Assembly (NCBI GenBank): GCA_050331295.1
Contig: JBHJGZ010000003.1
Coordinates: 124,001-188,000, forward strand
DNA from: Kuafuiihalomonas sp050331295
GTDB taxonomy: Bacteria; Myxococcota; Kuafuiibacteriia; Kuafuiibacteriales; Kuafuiibacteriaceae
DNA length: 64,000 nt
Direction of reading: 5' to 3'
The notes under the pieces were generated by a model. That model made no database searches, was not told where the DNA came from, and was given only the letters and a program-made list of their open reading frames with translations. Below, piece after piece: positions 52,249-63,361 of the stretch (the stretch's first letter is position 1; each line of letters begins with the position of its first letter). Both the position numbers and the translations under genes were made by a program.

Positions 52249-53577
52249 ATGAAGGTTGAAGTTGAATCCACGTCGCCCATCGAACGGAAAGTCTCCGTCG
52301 AGATTCCCTGGGAAGTCGTCGAGGGGGAGCTGAACGAGGCCTACCGGGCCCTCGGGAAGCGAGCCCGCGTGAAGGGCTTTCGAGCAGGCAAAGTTCCCCG
52401 AAAGGTTCTGGAGCAGTATTACCGAGGAACCGTCGAAGGAGAGGTCATCAATCGACTGGTCGACGACGGATTCAAGAAGGCGGTGGAAGAGAACGCGCTC
52501 TACATCATCAGCCGACCGCGCTTGGACGATGTCCCCAAGGTCGTCTCAGAGACGCCGCTGCGCTTTGCCGCCGTTGTCGAGGTCAAGCCGGAAGTCTCCG
52601 TCGACAACTGGCGCGGTCTCGAAGTCGAAAAGGAGGTTCCCGTCATCAGCGACGAGGCGGTGGCGAGCGAACTGCAGCAGCTCCGCGAAAAGGCAGTGGT
52701 GTTGGAGCAGGTAGAGGACCGGACCGAAGCGCAAGACGGCGATGTTGCGGTTGTCGATTTCTTCGGTGAGCTGAACGGCAAACCATTCAAGGGGGGAAAG
52801 GGCATCAACTACAGCGTGCACTTGGGAGCTGGGGAGATGGTTCCAGGCTTCGAAGCTGGGATCCTCGGCATGACGATCGGTGACCAACGAACCTTTGATG
52901 TCACCTTTCCGAAAGACTACGGGTCGGAAGAGGTGCGGGGTCAAACGGTTCAGTTCACCGTCGACCTGAAGGAGATAAAGACCAAAATCTACCCCGACCT
53001 CGACGACGAGTTTGCCAAGGACTTGGGTGAGTTCGATAGCTTGGAGGAGCTCCAGGCCAAGGTACGCGAAAACCTCAGCACGCGTGAGAATGCGAAAGCG
53101 GAGCGGGGTCTCAAGGACCAGCTGCTCAAGAAACTGGTCGAAGCCAACCCGGTCGAAGTCCCACCTTCCATGGTGGACAGGCAGGTCGAATTGACGCTCC
53201 AAGATGCCCGACGCGCCTTCCAAGGGAAGGAGGACCCCGCTTTCGAAGGCCTCCTACAGCGCATGGCATCTACCATGCGGCCCCAAGCTACCCAGCAGGT
53301 AGCGGGCATGCTCCTTTTGGAGGGATTGGTCAGGAGTGAGGGCATCGACATCAGTGACGAGGAGCTCGACGGGCGCATCCAGGAACTTGCGCGTGAGCAT
53401 CGGATTACGCCCAAGCAAGCCAAGCAACAGCTTCGACAGAACGAACAGTTGGAAACGCTGCGCTACAACATGCAGCAAGACAAGGCCTTGGATCTGGTGC
53501 TCCGGCACGCGAACGTTCTGGACAAACCCGTTGGGAGTCCGAGCGCTACCGCAGAGGATACCGAGTCGACATCGTGA
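52249..53577 (+). CDS. tig: Trigger factor (ribosome-associated chaperone)
   Basis: 442 residues from ATG 52249. The ribosome-binding signature GFRAGKVPRKVLEQYY is in the first 60 residues. A central FKBP-type peptidyl-prolyl isomerase domain follows (VDFFGELNGKPFKGGKG, then VPGFEAGILGMTIGDQRTF). A long helical C-terminal chaperone domain completes it. The gene order tig-clpP-clpX is the common one. It starts 61 bases after the tRNA-Leu. Confidence 0.96.
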   Translation: MKVEVESTSPIERKVSVEIPWEVVEGELNEAYRALGKRARVKGFRAGKVPRKVLEQYYRGTVEGEVINRLVDDGFKKAVEENALYIISRPRLDDVPKVVSETPLRFAAVVEVKPEVSVDNWRGLEVEKEVPVISDEAVASELQQLREKAVVLEQVEDRTEAQDGDVAVVDFFGELNGKPFKGGKGINYSVHLGAGEMVPGFEAGILGMTIGDQRTFDVTFPKDYGSEEVRGQTVQFTVDLKEIKTKIYPDLDDEFAKDLGEFDSLEELQAKVRENLSTRENAKAERGLKDQLLKKLVEANPVEVPPSMVDRQVELTLQDARRAFQGKEDPAFEGLLQRMASTMRPQATQQVAGMLLLEGLVRSEGIDISDEELDGRIQELAREHRITPKQAKQQLRQNEQLETLRYNMQQDKALDLVLRHANVLDKPVGSPSATAEDTESTS

Positions 53578-53651
53578 AGAGCTGGCGCCAACGTGCCGCA
53601 GACGCCTCGATCCGCTGCCAAGACTTTACCTCGGGTGCAAGTGGCGCCACG

Positions 53652-54284
53652 ATGTCAGCCGGGTCTGTGCCCAACGCCATGAGTTACCTCGTTCCTCAAG
53701 TCATCGAACAAACGCACCGCGGCGAGCGGGCGTACGACATCTGGTCCCGACTGATGAAGGACCGGATCGTTTTCCTCGGCATGGAGCTTCACGACGATCT
53801 TGCCAATGTCGTCGTCGCGCAGCTCCTCTTCTTGGAATCGGAAGACCCGGAGAAAGACGTCAATCTTTACATCAACAGTCCGGGCGGGTCGGTTTCGGCG
53901 GGTCTAGCCATCTATGACACGATGCAGTACATCCGATGCCCGATCACGACCATCTGCATAGGACAGGCCTCTTCGATGGCGGCGCTGATCCTGGCCGCCG
54001 GCGCGAAGGGACGCCGCAAAGCCCTTCCCCACAGCCGAGTCATGCTCCACCAGCCGTTCGGCGGCGTCAGAGGTCAGGCGTCGGATATCGAGATTACGGC
54101 GCGGGAGGTCCTGCGTATGAAGGAAGCGCTCAACGAGATCCTGGCCAAACATTCAGGGCAAACGATCGAGCGCATCGCCAAGGATGTGGAGCGCGACTAT
54201 TACATGTCGGCCGAGGCGGCTCGAGAATACGGCCTGGTCGACGACGTCGTGGTCAGCAAGAAGGAAGCTCCCTCAGATTCTTAG
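53652..54284 (+). CDS. clpP: ATP-dependent Clp protease proteolytic subunit
   Basis: Serine protease that forms the double heptamer ring used by ClpX. 210 residues from ATG 53652. The catalytic Ser lies in CIGQASSMAALIL (about residue 107), the His in MLHQPFGGVRGQ (about 133), and the Asp follows in the DYYMSAEAAREYGLVD region. VPQVIEQTHRGERAYDIWSRL marks the normal N-terminus. A GTG at 53574 overlapping the tig stop (GTGA) could couple translation and add 26 residues; the conserved region begins only later, so the ATG was preferred. Confidence 0.95.
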   Translation: MSAGSVPNAMSYLVPQVIEQTHRGERAYDIWSRLMKDRIVFLGMELHDDLANVVVAQLLFLESEDPEKDVNLYINSPGGSVSAGLAIYDTMQYIRCPITTICIGQASSMAALILAAGAKGRRKALPHSRVMLHQPFGGVRGQASDIEITAREVLRMKEALNEILAKHSGQTIERIAKDVERDYYMSAEAAREYGLVDDVVVSKKEAPSDS

Positions 54285-54362
54285 GATTTTGCTTCATGGG
54301 ACACAAGCACACCCCTCTGCCATTGAAAGGTGGGGCGTTTTCAGGCGTGATGGAGGTCGGGC

Positions 54363-55652
54363 ATGACTGAGCGAGGCAAACGCGACGACTCGTATGGTGG
54401 AAACCTGACCTGCTCGTTCTGCGGAAAGTCTCAGAAAGAGGTCAAGAAGCTGATCGCCGGACCCGGCGTGTACATCTGCGATGAATGCATCGGTCTGTGC
54501 AATGACATCATCGCGGAGGAACAGGATCAGGACCTTCAGCGCGACGGTCAATTCAAGTTGCCCAAGCCATCCGAGATCAAGCGGGTCTTGGACGAGTACG
54601 TCATTGGACAGGAGCGGGCGAAGAAGTCCCTCGCGGTCGCGGTTCACAACCACTACAAGCGGGTCTTCGAGACCACCCGAGACGAAGCCCCCGACGTGAC
54701 CGCGTCCGAAGACGTGGAGCTTCAGAAGTCCAACATCCTTCTTGTCGGTCCCTCGGGCTCCGGAAAGACACTCCTTGCCCAGACCCTGGCCCGCATTCTC
54801 AACGTGCCGTTCACCATCGCCGATGCGACGACGCTGACCGAAGCCGGTTACGTGGGAGAAGACGTCGAAAACATCCTAGTGAATCTGCTCCAGGCGGCAG
54901 ACAACGACATCGATCGGGCCAGCCGCGGCATCGTATACATCGACGAGATAGACAAGTTGGCTCGGAAGAGCGAGTCTCCTTCGATCACCAGAGATGTATC
55001 TGGCGAAGGGGTCCAGCAAGCACTCCTCAAGATCTTGGAGGGGACCATGGCCAACCTTCCGCCGAAGGGAGGCCGGAAGCATCCGCAGCAAGACTTCGTG
55101 CAAATGGACACCACCAACATTCTGTTCATTTGTGGCGGCGCGTTCTGCGGCCTGGAAAACGTCGTGGAACGCCGGATCGGGAACAAGACCATGGGCTTCG
55201 ACGCGGAGGTTCGGTCCCGGTCGCAGCGCCGAATCGGTGAGCTCTTGGCGGAGGTTCAGCCCGGCGACCTCCTGAAGTTCGGAATGATACCTGAGTTCAC
55301 CGGTAGGCTGCCGGTAATCACGCACCTGAACGAGCTCGATGAATCCGCGCTGATGGAGATTCTGACTCGGCCGAAGAATGCGTTGGTCAAGCAGTACCAA
55401 AAGCTCTTGGAGCTGGATAACGTGAAGCTTTCCTTCGACGAGGCGGCCCTGGAAGCGGTGGCCAAGCGGGCGATCAAGAAGGGCACCGGCGCGAGAGGCC
55501 TAAGGGCAATCCTTGAGTCCTCGATGCTGGAAATGATGTACGAGGTTCCGGCCAAGAAGGACGTGGTGGAGGTGGTCATCACCAAGGAAGCCGTCGAACG
55601 GACCGCGCCTCCGCGGGTGGTGGAGAAATCGGTAGAGCGGACCGGTACCTGA
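54363..55652 (+). CDS. clpX: ATP-dependent Clp protease ATP-binding subunit
   Basis: AAA+ unfoldase that feeds ClpP. 429 residues. The N-terminal zinc-binding domain has CSFCGKSQ and ICDECIGLC. Walker A is VGPSGSGKTLLAQT, Walker B is GIVYIDEIDKLARK. Pore-loop and sensor residues follow, with the GYVGEDVEN and RSRSQRRIGELL segments typical of ClpX. The 78-base gap after clpP holds no clear terminator. It ends the tig-clpP-clpX run. Confidence 0.97.
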   Translation: MTERGKRDDSYGGNLTCSFCGKSQKEVKKLIAGPGVYICDECIGLCNDIIAEEQDQDLQRDGQFKLPKPSEIKRVLDEYVIGQERAKKSLAVAVHNHYKRVFETTRDEAPDVTASEDVELQKSNILLVGPSGSGKTLLAQTLARILNVPFTIADATTLTEAGYVGEDVENILVNLLQAADNDIDRASRGIVYIDEIDKLARKSESPSITRDVSGEGVQQALLKILEGTMANLPPKGGRKHPQQDFVQMDTTNILFICGGAFCGLENVVERRIGNKTMGFDAEVRSRSQRRIGELLAEVQPGDLLKFGMIPEFTGRLPVITHLNELDESALMEILTRPKNALVKQYQKLLELDNVKLSFDEAALEAVAKRAIKKGTGARGLRAILESSMLEMMYEVPAKKDVVEVVITKEAVERTAPPRVVEKSVERTGT

Positions 55653-55738
55653 CACACCGACCGAAAAAACCTACCTACGTTTTCTGAGCCTTTTCTCCGC
55701 CGGCGTTCACTGTAAAGGTCCTGCCGGGCGAGGCATCC

Positions 55739-56323
55739 GTGGAACCTCGGAGATCCGAGAGCGACGAACAGCTGGTGGCGCGACTGAAGGCCGGCGAACC
55801 GGATGCGGGCCGGCGCCTCTATGATCGCTTTTCGGCCGACGTCAACCGAGTGCTCTGGCGGTACCTGAGGGCGCCCGTGGACCTGGACGACCGGGTGCAG
55901 CAGGTGTTCGAGCGGGTCTTCGAAGGCATCAATCGCCTCAAGGATCCTGCCGCGCTCCGGTCCTTCGTCGTCGGAACCGCGGTCAATGTGGCCAAAGAAG
56001 CGCACCGCAGGCGACGCGAGGTGTCCGGCGAGACCGACCACGCAAAGGCGCCAGACGTAGACTTCGACGCGAGGGATACGGTGCGGGCCTTCTACGCCGT
56101 CACCGACCGCATGAGCGAAGACGCAAGGACGGTGTTTGTCCTTCGATACGTGGATGGTCGAAGCATTCGCGAACTAAGTGAGCTGCTGGAGTGGTCTGAG
56201 GCCACTGTGAAGCGAAGGTTGACCCGGGCGGAACAGATCTTTCGAGCCATGGCGGACAAGGAGCCTCGGCTGAAAGAGCGGTTGGCCCGGGGAACCCGAT
56301 TCGGAGCGGGCCATGGATCGTGA
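55739..56323 (+). CDS. ECF-type RNA polymerase sigma factor (second module)
   Basis: 194 residues from GTG 55739. Region 2 is QLVARLKAGEPDAGRRLYDRF with VDLDDRVQQVFERVFEGI; region 4 has SIRELSELLEWSEATVKRRL. It is an ECF sigma factor distinct from the one at 28301-28918. The FecR-TPR gene overlaps its 3' end by 11 bases. It lies 86 bases after clpX on the same strand, so it may have its own promoter. Confidence 0.88.
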   Translation: MEPRRSESDEQLVARLKAGEPDAGRRLYDRFSADVNRVLWRYLRAPVDLDDRVQQVFERVFEGINRLKDPAALRSFVVGTAVNVAKEAHRRRREVSGETDHAKAPDVDFDARDTVRAFYAVTDRMSEDARTVFVLRYVDGRSIRELSELLEWSEATVKRRLTRAEQIFRAMADKEPRLKERLARGTRFGAGHGS

Positions 56324-57626
56324 AGCGGCTGACATCGAGGCTTTGGGTCGAGAAGTGGCCAGCGGCCTCGGTTCGCCCGGACCCGACGGGCCGCGGGCCG
56401 AACGTCAGATGGCGCGGGTCACCAATGCTTGGGAGCAAGCACGGCCAACCTGGGGAGAACCCGTCGTCGGACGAACACGATGGATCCAATGGTCCCTGGT
56501 CGGAGCCGGGCTGCTGGTGATCCTCGTCGCGCTGATAGCGCGATTCAGTCCATCTTCACCGGTCGTAGAACCCTTGGCCGTCCCTGCTTCCACCGACGGG
56601 GAAGAATCGGCTGCCTCGGGCCGGCGCTATGTACAGGCCGGCTCGGAGCCGGTCAAAACCCTGCTCTCCTCCCGTTCTTGGGTTGAAGCGTCGCCCCGGT
56701 CCTCCTTTTCAGTCTCGGACGAGACGAGCGAAATCGACCTCGAGAGGGGCGAACTCGATTTGTCCGTCGACCCTAATGAGTTGCAATCATGGGTTGTTCT
56801 CGCGGGTCCCATCCGCGTTCGTGTGGTGGGAACCCGATTCTCGGTACGACACACACCGGACTCGACGGTGGAGGTGCATGTCCGGGTCGGGACCGTGCAC
56901 GTGACCGGGTCGGAAGTCTCAAAACGACTTCGTTCAGGCCAACGATACGTCCTAGACCTCGAGAAGACGGACGACGGCCGTCGCCGGAGTCAGAGGGCTG
57001 AGGACCTCGAGGCACAACCGGACCGCGTTCCTTCCCGGGAATCGATGGAAGCTGGTCAGCGCCGGGGGCAGCCAAACCGGCCATCGAACTCTGGATCCAT
57101 GGAGCGGGCCCGATCGGCACCCGCTCCGAGCGCCCCCCCGCCGGTCGGTACGCCGAAGCCTGCCGGCAGCTGGCTATCGGATGCCCGGGCCGGCCTCTAC
57201 GATTCCGCTTTCCGCCGGGCATCGGAGATCGGACTGCGACGCCTCGCCGGACGTGCGCCCCCCGAAGAGCTGGCGCTCTTGGCCGATTCGGCCCGACTTT
57301 CTGGTCATCCCGGCGCCGCCAAGTTCGTGCTTCAGAATTTGAGGAGGCGATTCCCCCGTTCGACGCGGGCACAGCAAGCGGCCTTTCATCTCGGTGTCAT
57401 GGCGCAAGAGGTTACACAGAACCTCGAGGAAGCACGTGTTTGGTTCGTTCGCTACGTGTCACAACGGCTGGACTCGAGCTTGCGCCAGGAGGCTCTCGGA
57501 CGCTTGGTCGAAGTCCTGCTTCGACAGGATCGTCTGGAAAAGGCAAAAAGCCGGGCTCGGCAATACTTGAATGAGTTTCCCGATGGGCCGCGGGCCCCCG
57601 ATTTCCGCCCCCTGGTGGGCCCTTGA
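56313..57626 (+). CDS. FecR-like transmembrane regulator with C-terminal TPR domain (second module)
   Basis: 437 residues. A cytoplasmic N-terminus of about 57 residues precedes a membrane segment (WSLVGAGLLVILVALIA). The FecR domain has VRVVGTRFSVRHTPDSTVEV and VRVGTVHVTGS. A Ser/Pro/Arg-rich linker leads to TPR-like helices ending YLNEFPDGPRAPDFRP, the same closing motif as in the twin at 27048-28304. Likely the anti-sigma or signal-relay partner of the sigma factor encoded just upstream. Confidence 0.86.
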   Translation: MDREAADIEALGREVASGLGSPGPDGPRAERQMARVTNAWEQARPTWGEPVVGRTRWIQWSLVGAGLLVILVALIARFSPSSPVVEPLAVPASTDGEESAASGRRYVQAGSEPVKTLLSSRSWVEASPRSSFSVSDETSEIDLERGELDLSVDPNELQSWVVLAGPIRVRVVGTRFSVRHTPDSTVEVHVRVGTVHVTGSEVSKRLRSGQRYVLDLEKTDDGRRRSQRAEDLEAQPDRVPSRESMEAGQRRGQPNRPSNSGSMERARSAPAPSAPPPVGTPKPAGSWLSDARAGLYDSAFRRASEIGLRRLAGRAPPEELALLADSARLSGHPGAAKFVLQNLRRRFPRSTRAQQAAFHLGVMAQEVTQNLEEARVWFVRYVSQRLDSSLRQEALGRLVEVLLRQDRLEKAKSRARQYLNEFPDGPRAPDFRPLVGP

Positions 57627-57660
57627 CCTCTGAACAGACCGCCCCTGCGAAGGTTCCGGC

Positions 57661-58485
57661 TCAGGGGACGCCTCGCTGGTACGCCTGCAGAATCTCCGAC
57701 GCGGACAGCGGGCGGTCGAACACCGCAACGCGAAACAGTATCCCGCGCCACGGACGAAGATCGCTCCCCGACGAGGAACGCCCTTCCCGACCCAAATGCA
57801 GAATTGCCGGCCCCCAGCTGTTTCCGATCCGCCCCAGGGCTTGGGACGCGACGAGTTCCCCGTTTACGAACAACCGGGCCTGGCCCACATCATCATGGGT
57901 CAGGACGAGATGCTGTACCGTTCCATCCGGACCCACATCGATGGGCTCCACGGAGGGACAGCCATCAGCTCGACCATCTTCAGTTCGGATCCGGGCGTGG
58001 AGCCGGTCAGCCTGAGCACCGGAGCAACGATCTGTTCCGTGCCCGAGCATGGCGTTTACGTTGCTGAAGTCGACCGACAAGGACACCAAGCGAGCGGGTC
58101 CACCTTGGACCAGCCCTTCAGATCGTGCCCATACCTCGAAGCTGAACGCTTGGCTCTCACGAACCGCGTCAATGATCTTCTCGGCTGGCCCCATGCTCTC
58201 TACAATCGCGGTTTCGCTGTCGAATCGTATGCCGCCCGGTACACGGGTCGCTCCGTTCACTTCCAGGTCCAACGCAGGGAGGATTGCAGATCGATCGAGG
58301 ACCGGACCGACCTCCTCCTCGAACGTATAGAGCGCAATGGGGGCCGAATCCGATTGGCTTTGGTCTTCGGGGATACCGGACGTGCCAGGTGCCAGGTCGA
58401 GACCGCATCCGGTCGCGGCAACCAAAGCCCATGGTAAGCGCAACGATGCGTGAGCTCGCCGTCGGTTTGGTGCGGCGCTGCTCAT
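57661..58485 (-). CDS. LamG/concanavalin-like domain lipoprotein
   Basis: 274 residues. The signal ends LVAATGCGLDLAP (lipobox). APIALYTFEEEVGPVLDRSA, FSFEVWARSEG, VQHLVLTHDDVGQARLFVNG and ASEILQAYQRG are the strand motifs of a LamG/concanavalin-like jelly roll, a fold used for sugar or protein binding. It is transcribed opposite to the sigma/FecR genes and diverges from the barrel gene with a gap of only 29 bases. It takes the place held by the RCC1 lipoprotein in the first module. Confidence 0.85.
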   Translation of the reverse strand: MSSAAPNRRRAHASLRLPWALVAATGCGLDLAPGTSGIPEDQSQSDSAPIALYTFEEEVGPVLDRSAILPALDLEVNGATRVPGGIRFDSETAIVESMGPAEKIIDAVRESQAFSFEVWARSEGLVQGGPARLVSLSVDFSNVNAMLGHGTDRCSGAQADRLHARIRTEDGRADGCPSVEPIDVGPDGTVQHLVLTHDDVGQARLFVNGELVASQALGRIGNSWGPAILHLGREGRSSSGSDLRPWRGILFRVAVFDRPLSASEILQAYQRGVP

Positions 58486-58514
58486 GCTGCTACGCTACAC
58501 CGGTGCTTGGTCCG

Positions 58515-59471
58515 ATGGACAGGGCGCCTCGTTCACTCGTCTTCTCATACGCCACGACCGTTGGACTCTTGGGCTCGTACCTGTTTTCGACGTCTGCCTA
58601 CGGTTCACCTCAGTCGGTGACGGTGTGGGGGTCGCCACAAGTCGCCCAGGTGGTGCGCCGAATCGAAGCGGAGCTTCGAACAGCTGGCTTCAGGATGACC
58701 GCAGAATCGAGCGAGGCTCCCATCCGGATCGAGGTGTCTCGAGAGCGAAGTGAGAACACACCGACAGCCCAGCCGCGAGCCGAACACGACGAGCTGATTG
58801 CTCGTATTGCTACGACGAAAAGCATGCTGAGGGTCGAGGCCCCGACCGCGGAACTCCTGGCGACACGGATCCGGGAACGGCTTCGGCTGTTGAACCCAAC
58901 CATCGTGACCAGCGCGATCGAGGATTCATCCCTTGACGATGAGAAATGGCGTCTCTCGGCGGGACCGTTGATCTTGGCTGGGGTTCCTGGAGGAGTTTTC
59001 GTCGGCGGTACGGCCGGGTCGACCACTCGCATCTTCAAGTCACTTCGATTGGGCCTTCGGGGCGCCGCGGCTGCTTCCATCTCGGATCCCGAATTGGATC
59101 TCGAAGGCCGGGTAGACCGGCTTCTGGTCAGAGTCGGACCCGTTTTGGAATGGACCTTGGTCCGCGGCTTCGACGCAGAGCTGAACCTGTCTATTGCCGG
59201 CGGTGCGCTCTATGTGCGTTCGAACGCGACAGGTCTGCAGACTGAGTTGACATCTGGAGCCGATGACGGATGGGGCGGCTTCGGTTCCCTGGGGCTCAGC
59301 CTGGATTGGGCCTTCGGACGATGGCTGGTCGGCTTGGGGGCCGAAACGATGCTGACGCCCAAGATTCGGGAGGAGTCCTTCGGCTTATCCAGCCAAACTC
59401 TTGGTCCAGCATGGATTGGAGGCTCCGTGTCCATCGGCTACGGCTTCGGTCAAGGGATTTCATCCCGCTGA
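58515..59471 (+). CDS. Predicted outer-membrane beta-barrel protein with N-terminal alpha/beta domain (second module)
   Basis: About 318 residues from ATG 58515. A signal peptide ends near STSAYGSPQ. An N-terminal domain of about 110 residues with helices (VVRRIEAELRTAGFRM) leads to a Gly-rich, alternating beta region of about eight strands, ending VSIGYGFGQGISSR. The layout matches the barrel protein at 26066-27088. No family recognised. A frame extending upstream to 58284 is antisense to the LamG gene and was left out. Confidence 0.72.
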   Translation: MDRAPRSLVFSYATTVGLLGSYLFSTSAYGSPQSVTVWGSPQVAQVVRRIEAELRTAGFRMTAESSEAPIRIEVSRERSENTPTAQPRAEHDELIARIATTKSMLRVEAPTAELLATRIRERLRLLNPTIVTSAIEDSSLDDEKWRLSAGPLILAGVPGGVFVGGTAGSTTRIFKSLRLGLRGAAAASISDPELDLEGRVDRLLVRVGPVLEWTLVRGFDAELNLSIAGGALYVRSNATGLQTELTSGADDGWGGFGSLGLSLDWAFGRWLVGLGAETMLTPKIREESFGLSSQTLGPAWIGGSVSIGYGFGQGISSR

Positions 59472-59534
59472 ATGCGCTGTACGGTGGCGGGCGGCGAACA
59501 GCTCGCTCGATGGGAGCAATCGGGCGGCCGGGTC

Positions 59535-60056
59535 TTACACCCGCCAGTGACCCTTTGCCTTGAGAAGACGCTCACAGACCTCACGAACGGCTCCCTGTCC
59601 TCCGTTGGCCCGGAGCACGATATTCGCCGCCTTTCGCACCTCGGCTGCCGCGTCGGCCACGGCAAATCCGAGACCGGCACGTCTTACCAATGGAATGTCC
59701 GGAAGATCGTCGCCTACGTAGGCAACCTCGTCGGCGGCGAGTCCCAGCTTGTCGCAGGCCTGTTGAAATCCCGCGACCTTGTCCTCGACCCCGAGCAGCA
59801 TCAGTCCGATCCCCATCTCTTCCGCCCGTCGCCGTACCAGTTCGCTGCTCTTCCCGGAAAGGATGCCGACGGGGATTCCCGCGGCTGCGAGAAGCTGAAC
59901 ACCCAGCCCATCCCGGACGTGAAACGCGCGCGCTTCCCCTCCGTCCGGAAGATACAAGATACGTCCGTCGGTGAGCACGCCGTCCACATCCAGCAACAGG
60001 CCCCGGATCTTTTGGGCTCGCGCGTCGATATCGGCGGCTGAAGGCGGCATCACCAT
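59535..60056 (-). CDS. kdsC: 3-deoxy-D-manno-octulosonate 8-phosphate phosphatase
   Basis: 173 residues, HAD superfamily without a cap. GLLLDVDGVLTDGRI gives the nucleophile Asp (D23) and acid/base Asp (D25); GILSGKSSELVRRRA and YVGDDLPDIPLVRRAGLG are the other HAD motifs, as in KdsC tetramers. It removes phosphate from Kdo-8-P to make Kdo for LPS. Last gene of the kdsB-pyrG-kdsA-kdsC run, 27 bases after kdsA. Confidence 0.94.
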   Translation of the reverse strand: MVMPPSAADIDARAQKIRGLLLDVDGVLTDGRILYLPDGGEARAFHVRDGLGVQLLAAAGIPVGILSGKSSELVRRRAEEMGIGLMLLGVEDKVAGFQQACDKLGLAADEVAYVGDDLPDIPLVRRAGLGFAVADAAAEVRKAANIVLRANGGQGAVREVCERLLKAKGHWRV

Positions 60057-60083
60057 GAATAGCTCGGCCGTAACACATGGCAG

Positions 60084-60908
60084 TCAACGCATCCAGCGTC
60101 CGTCCGAGGAGGCCTGATTCCAGATTCTTCTGGCGTCGTCGAGCACCGACTCGAAGAGCGGAACGTCCAAGCTGGTGGCTGAGTCCGATGGGGCTCGGTC
60201 AGGCTCGGGATGTACCTCGAGGAACAGACCTTGGACTCCCACCGCCACGGCGGCGCGAACCAGAGCGGGGACCCATCGCCGGTCTCCTCCCGACTGGGAC
60301 CCGGCTGCGGCTGGTCGTTGCGCGGAATGGGTTCCATCGAAAATGAGCGGGGCATGGCGCTGCATCACTGCGAAACCTCGATAGTCCACGACGAGATCAT
60401 GGTGGCCAAAGCTCGTGCCTCGCTCCGTGATCCACGGCTGGCGATGACCACCCGCCTTCACCTTGTCCACCACGTGTTCGACGTCGTCGGGAGCCATGAA
60501 TGGGCCCTTCTTGATGTTGACGTTCCGGTCCCGGAGGCTCGCCGCCTCGGACACCGCGAGCAGCAGGTCCGTCTGCCGGCTGAGGAAGGCCGGCACCTGA
60601 ACGACGTCCACCACCTCGCACACTGCGTTACACTGCTGCGTCTCATGCACGTCCGTGAGCACCGGAACGCCGACAACGCTGCGAACGTCTTCCAACAATC
60701 GCAGGCCGTCTTGTAAACCGGGTCCTCGCGGACTCCCCCATCGAGTCCGATTGGCTTTGTCGAAACTCGACTTGAATACGAATCGGAAGCCCCTGGCTTC
60801 AACGCGTTTCCGGAGCGTTTCGGCCAGCGTCAGCGTGAAGTCACGGTCCTCCAAGACACAAGGACCAGCAACCACCAAGGGAGTTTGTCCCGACTCGAAG
60901 GTCAGCAT
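60084..60908 (-). CDS. kdsA: 3-deoxy-8-phosphooctulonate synthase
   Basis: 274 residues. VAGPCVLEDRDF, FKSSFDKANRT, LTDVHETQQ, VQVPAFLSRQTDLL and NIKKGPFMAPDD are the KdsA signature. It condenses PEP with arabinose 5-phosphate to Kdo-8-P. The Cys in AGPCVLE and related residues fit a KdsA, but metal dependence was not resolved. It lies 25 bases after pyrG. Confidence 0.96.
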   Translation of the reverse strand: MLTFESGQTPLVVAGPCVLEDRDFTLTLAETLRKRVEARGFRFVFKSSFDKANRTRWGSPRGPGLQDGLRLLEDVRSVVGVPVLTDVHETQQCNAVCEVVDVVQVPAFLSRQTDLLLAVSEAASLRDRNVNIKKGPFMAPDDVEHVVDKVKAGGHRQPWITERGTSFGHHDLVVDYRGFAVMQRHAPLIFDGTHSAQRPAAAGSQSGGDRRWVPALVRAAVAVGVQGLFLEVHPEPDRAPSDSATSLDVPLFESVLDDARRIWNQASSDGRWMR

Positions 60909-60933
60909 GGGCCTCGAGGAGTTCGCTCGAACG

Positions 60934-62555
<1,622 letters not shown>

Positions 62556-62559
<4 letters not shown>

Positions 62560-63320
62560 CGTACTGTGGACGCTCGAAGGGCCCGAAGGACAGCGCCCAC
62601 GTCCTCCGGGGTGTCCAAGGCAAGATGCTCGCGCTGCCCCTGTCGAGCCACCGCGTATATCCGCATGCCAGCCGCCAACGCTCTGAGCTGCTCGAGGCCT
62701 TCGCGATCCTCGCTCGAATCCGTGGGTAGCCGTGCGAACCGATGCAACGCTGCTTCCCGAAATGCGTACAGCCCCACGTGAACACGCACGCTGCCCGATG
62801 AGGGAAGGGCGCAGCGGGACAGGTCGCGGAAGAAGCCGACGATCCGACCATCGCTTCGACAGAAGGCCTTCACGATCTTGCGCTCCGTAAAGTCCTGGTC
62901 GCAGGCTTCGCGAACAATGGTGACCAGCTCCGCATCATCTGGCGCGAACTCTGTCGCACTGGTTAGCGCACGGACATCTTCCGGATCCAAGAGAGGTTGA
63001 TCTCCTTGAATGTTGAGCACCCAGCGACACCGTCGGTTCACCCATCCCTGACGCTGAAGCCATTCATAGGCCCACGCGACCCGATCCGACCCAGTTCTCA
63101 ACATGGACGGGGTCATGACCGCCGTGAGGCCCGCCTCTTGGATGGCCCGCGCGACCCGAGCATCGTCGGTTGCCACGAAAACCTCCCCGCGGCCCATCGC
63201 GTCGACTGCTGCTCGGGCGCACCACACCACCATTGGCTCGCCCAGCAAGTCGACCAGCGCCTTGCCGGGAAATCGCGTCGAGCCCCATCTGGAAGGGATG
63301 ATGGCCAACGAGGGGTGCAC
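62556..63320 (-). CDS. kdsB: 3-deoxy-manno-octulosonate cytidylyltransferase
   Basis: 254 residues. IIPSRWGSTRFPGKALVDL is the nucleotide-binding signature; VATDDARVARA, LNIQGDQPLLDPED and HVGLYAFREAAL are further KdsB motifs. It activates Kdo as CMP-Kdo for lipid A attachment. First gene of the Kdo/CTP operon and coupled to pyrG by a GTGA overlap. Confidence 0.96.
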
Positions 63321-63361
63321 TTCGGGACCCTAGTCGTGCGCCCGGACTTCGACAAGTCCGA

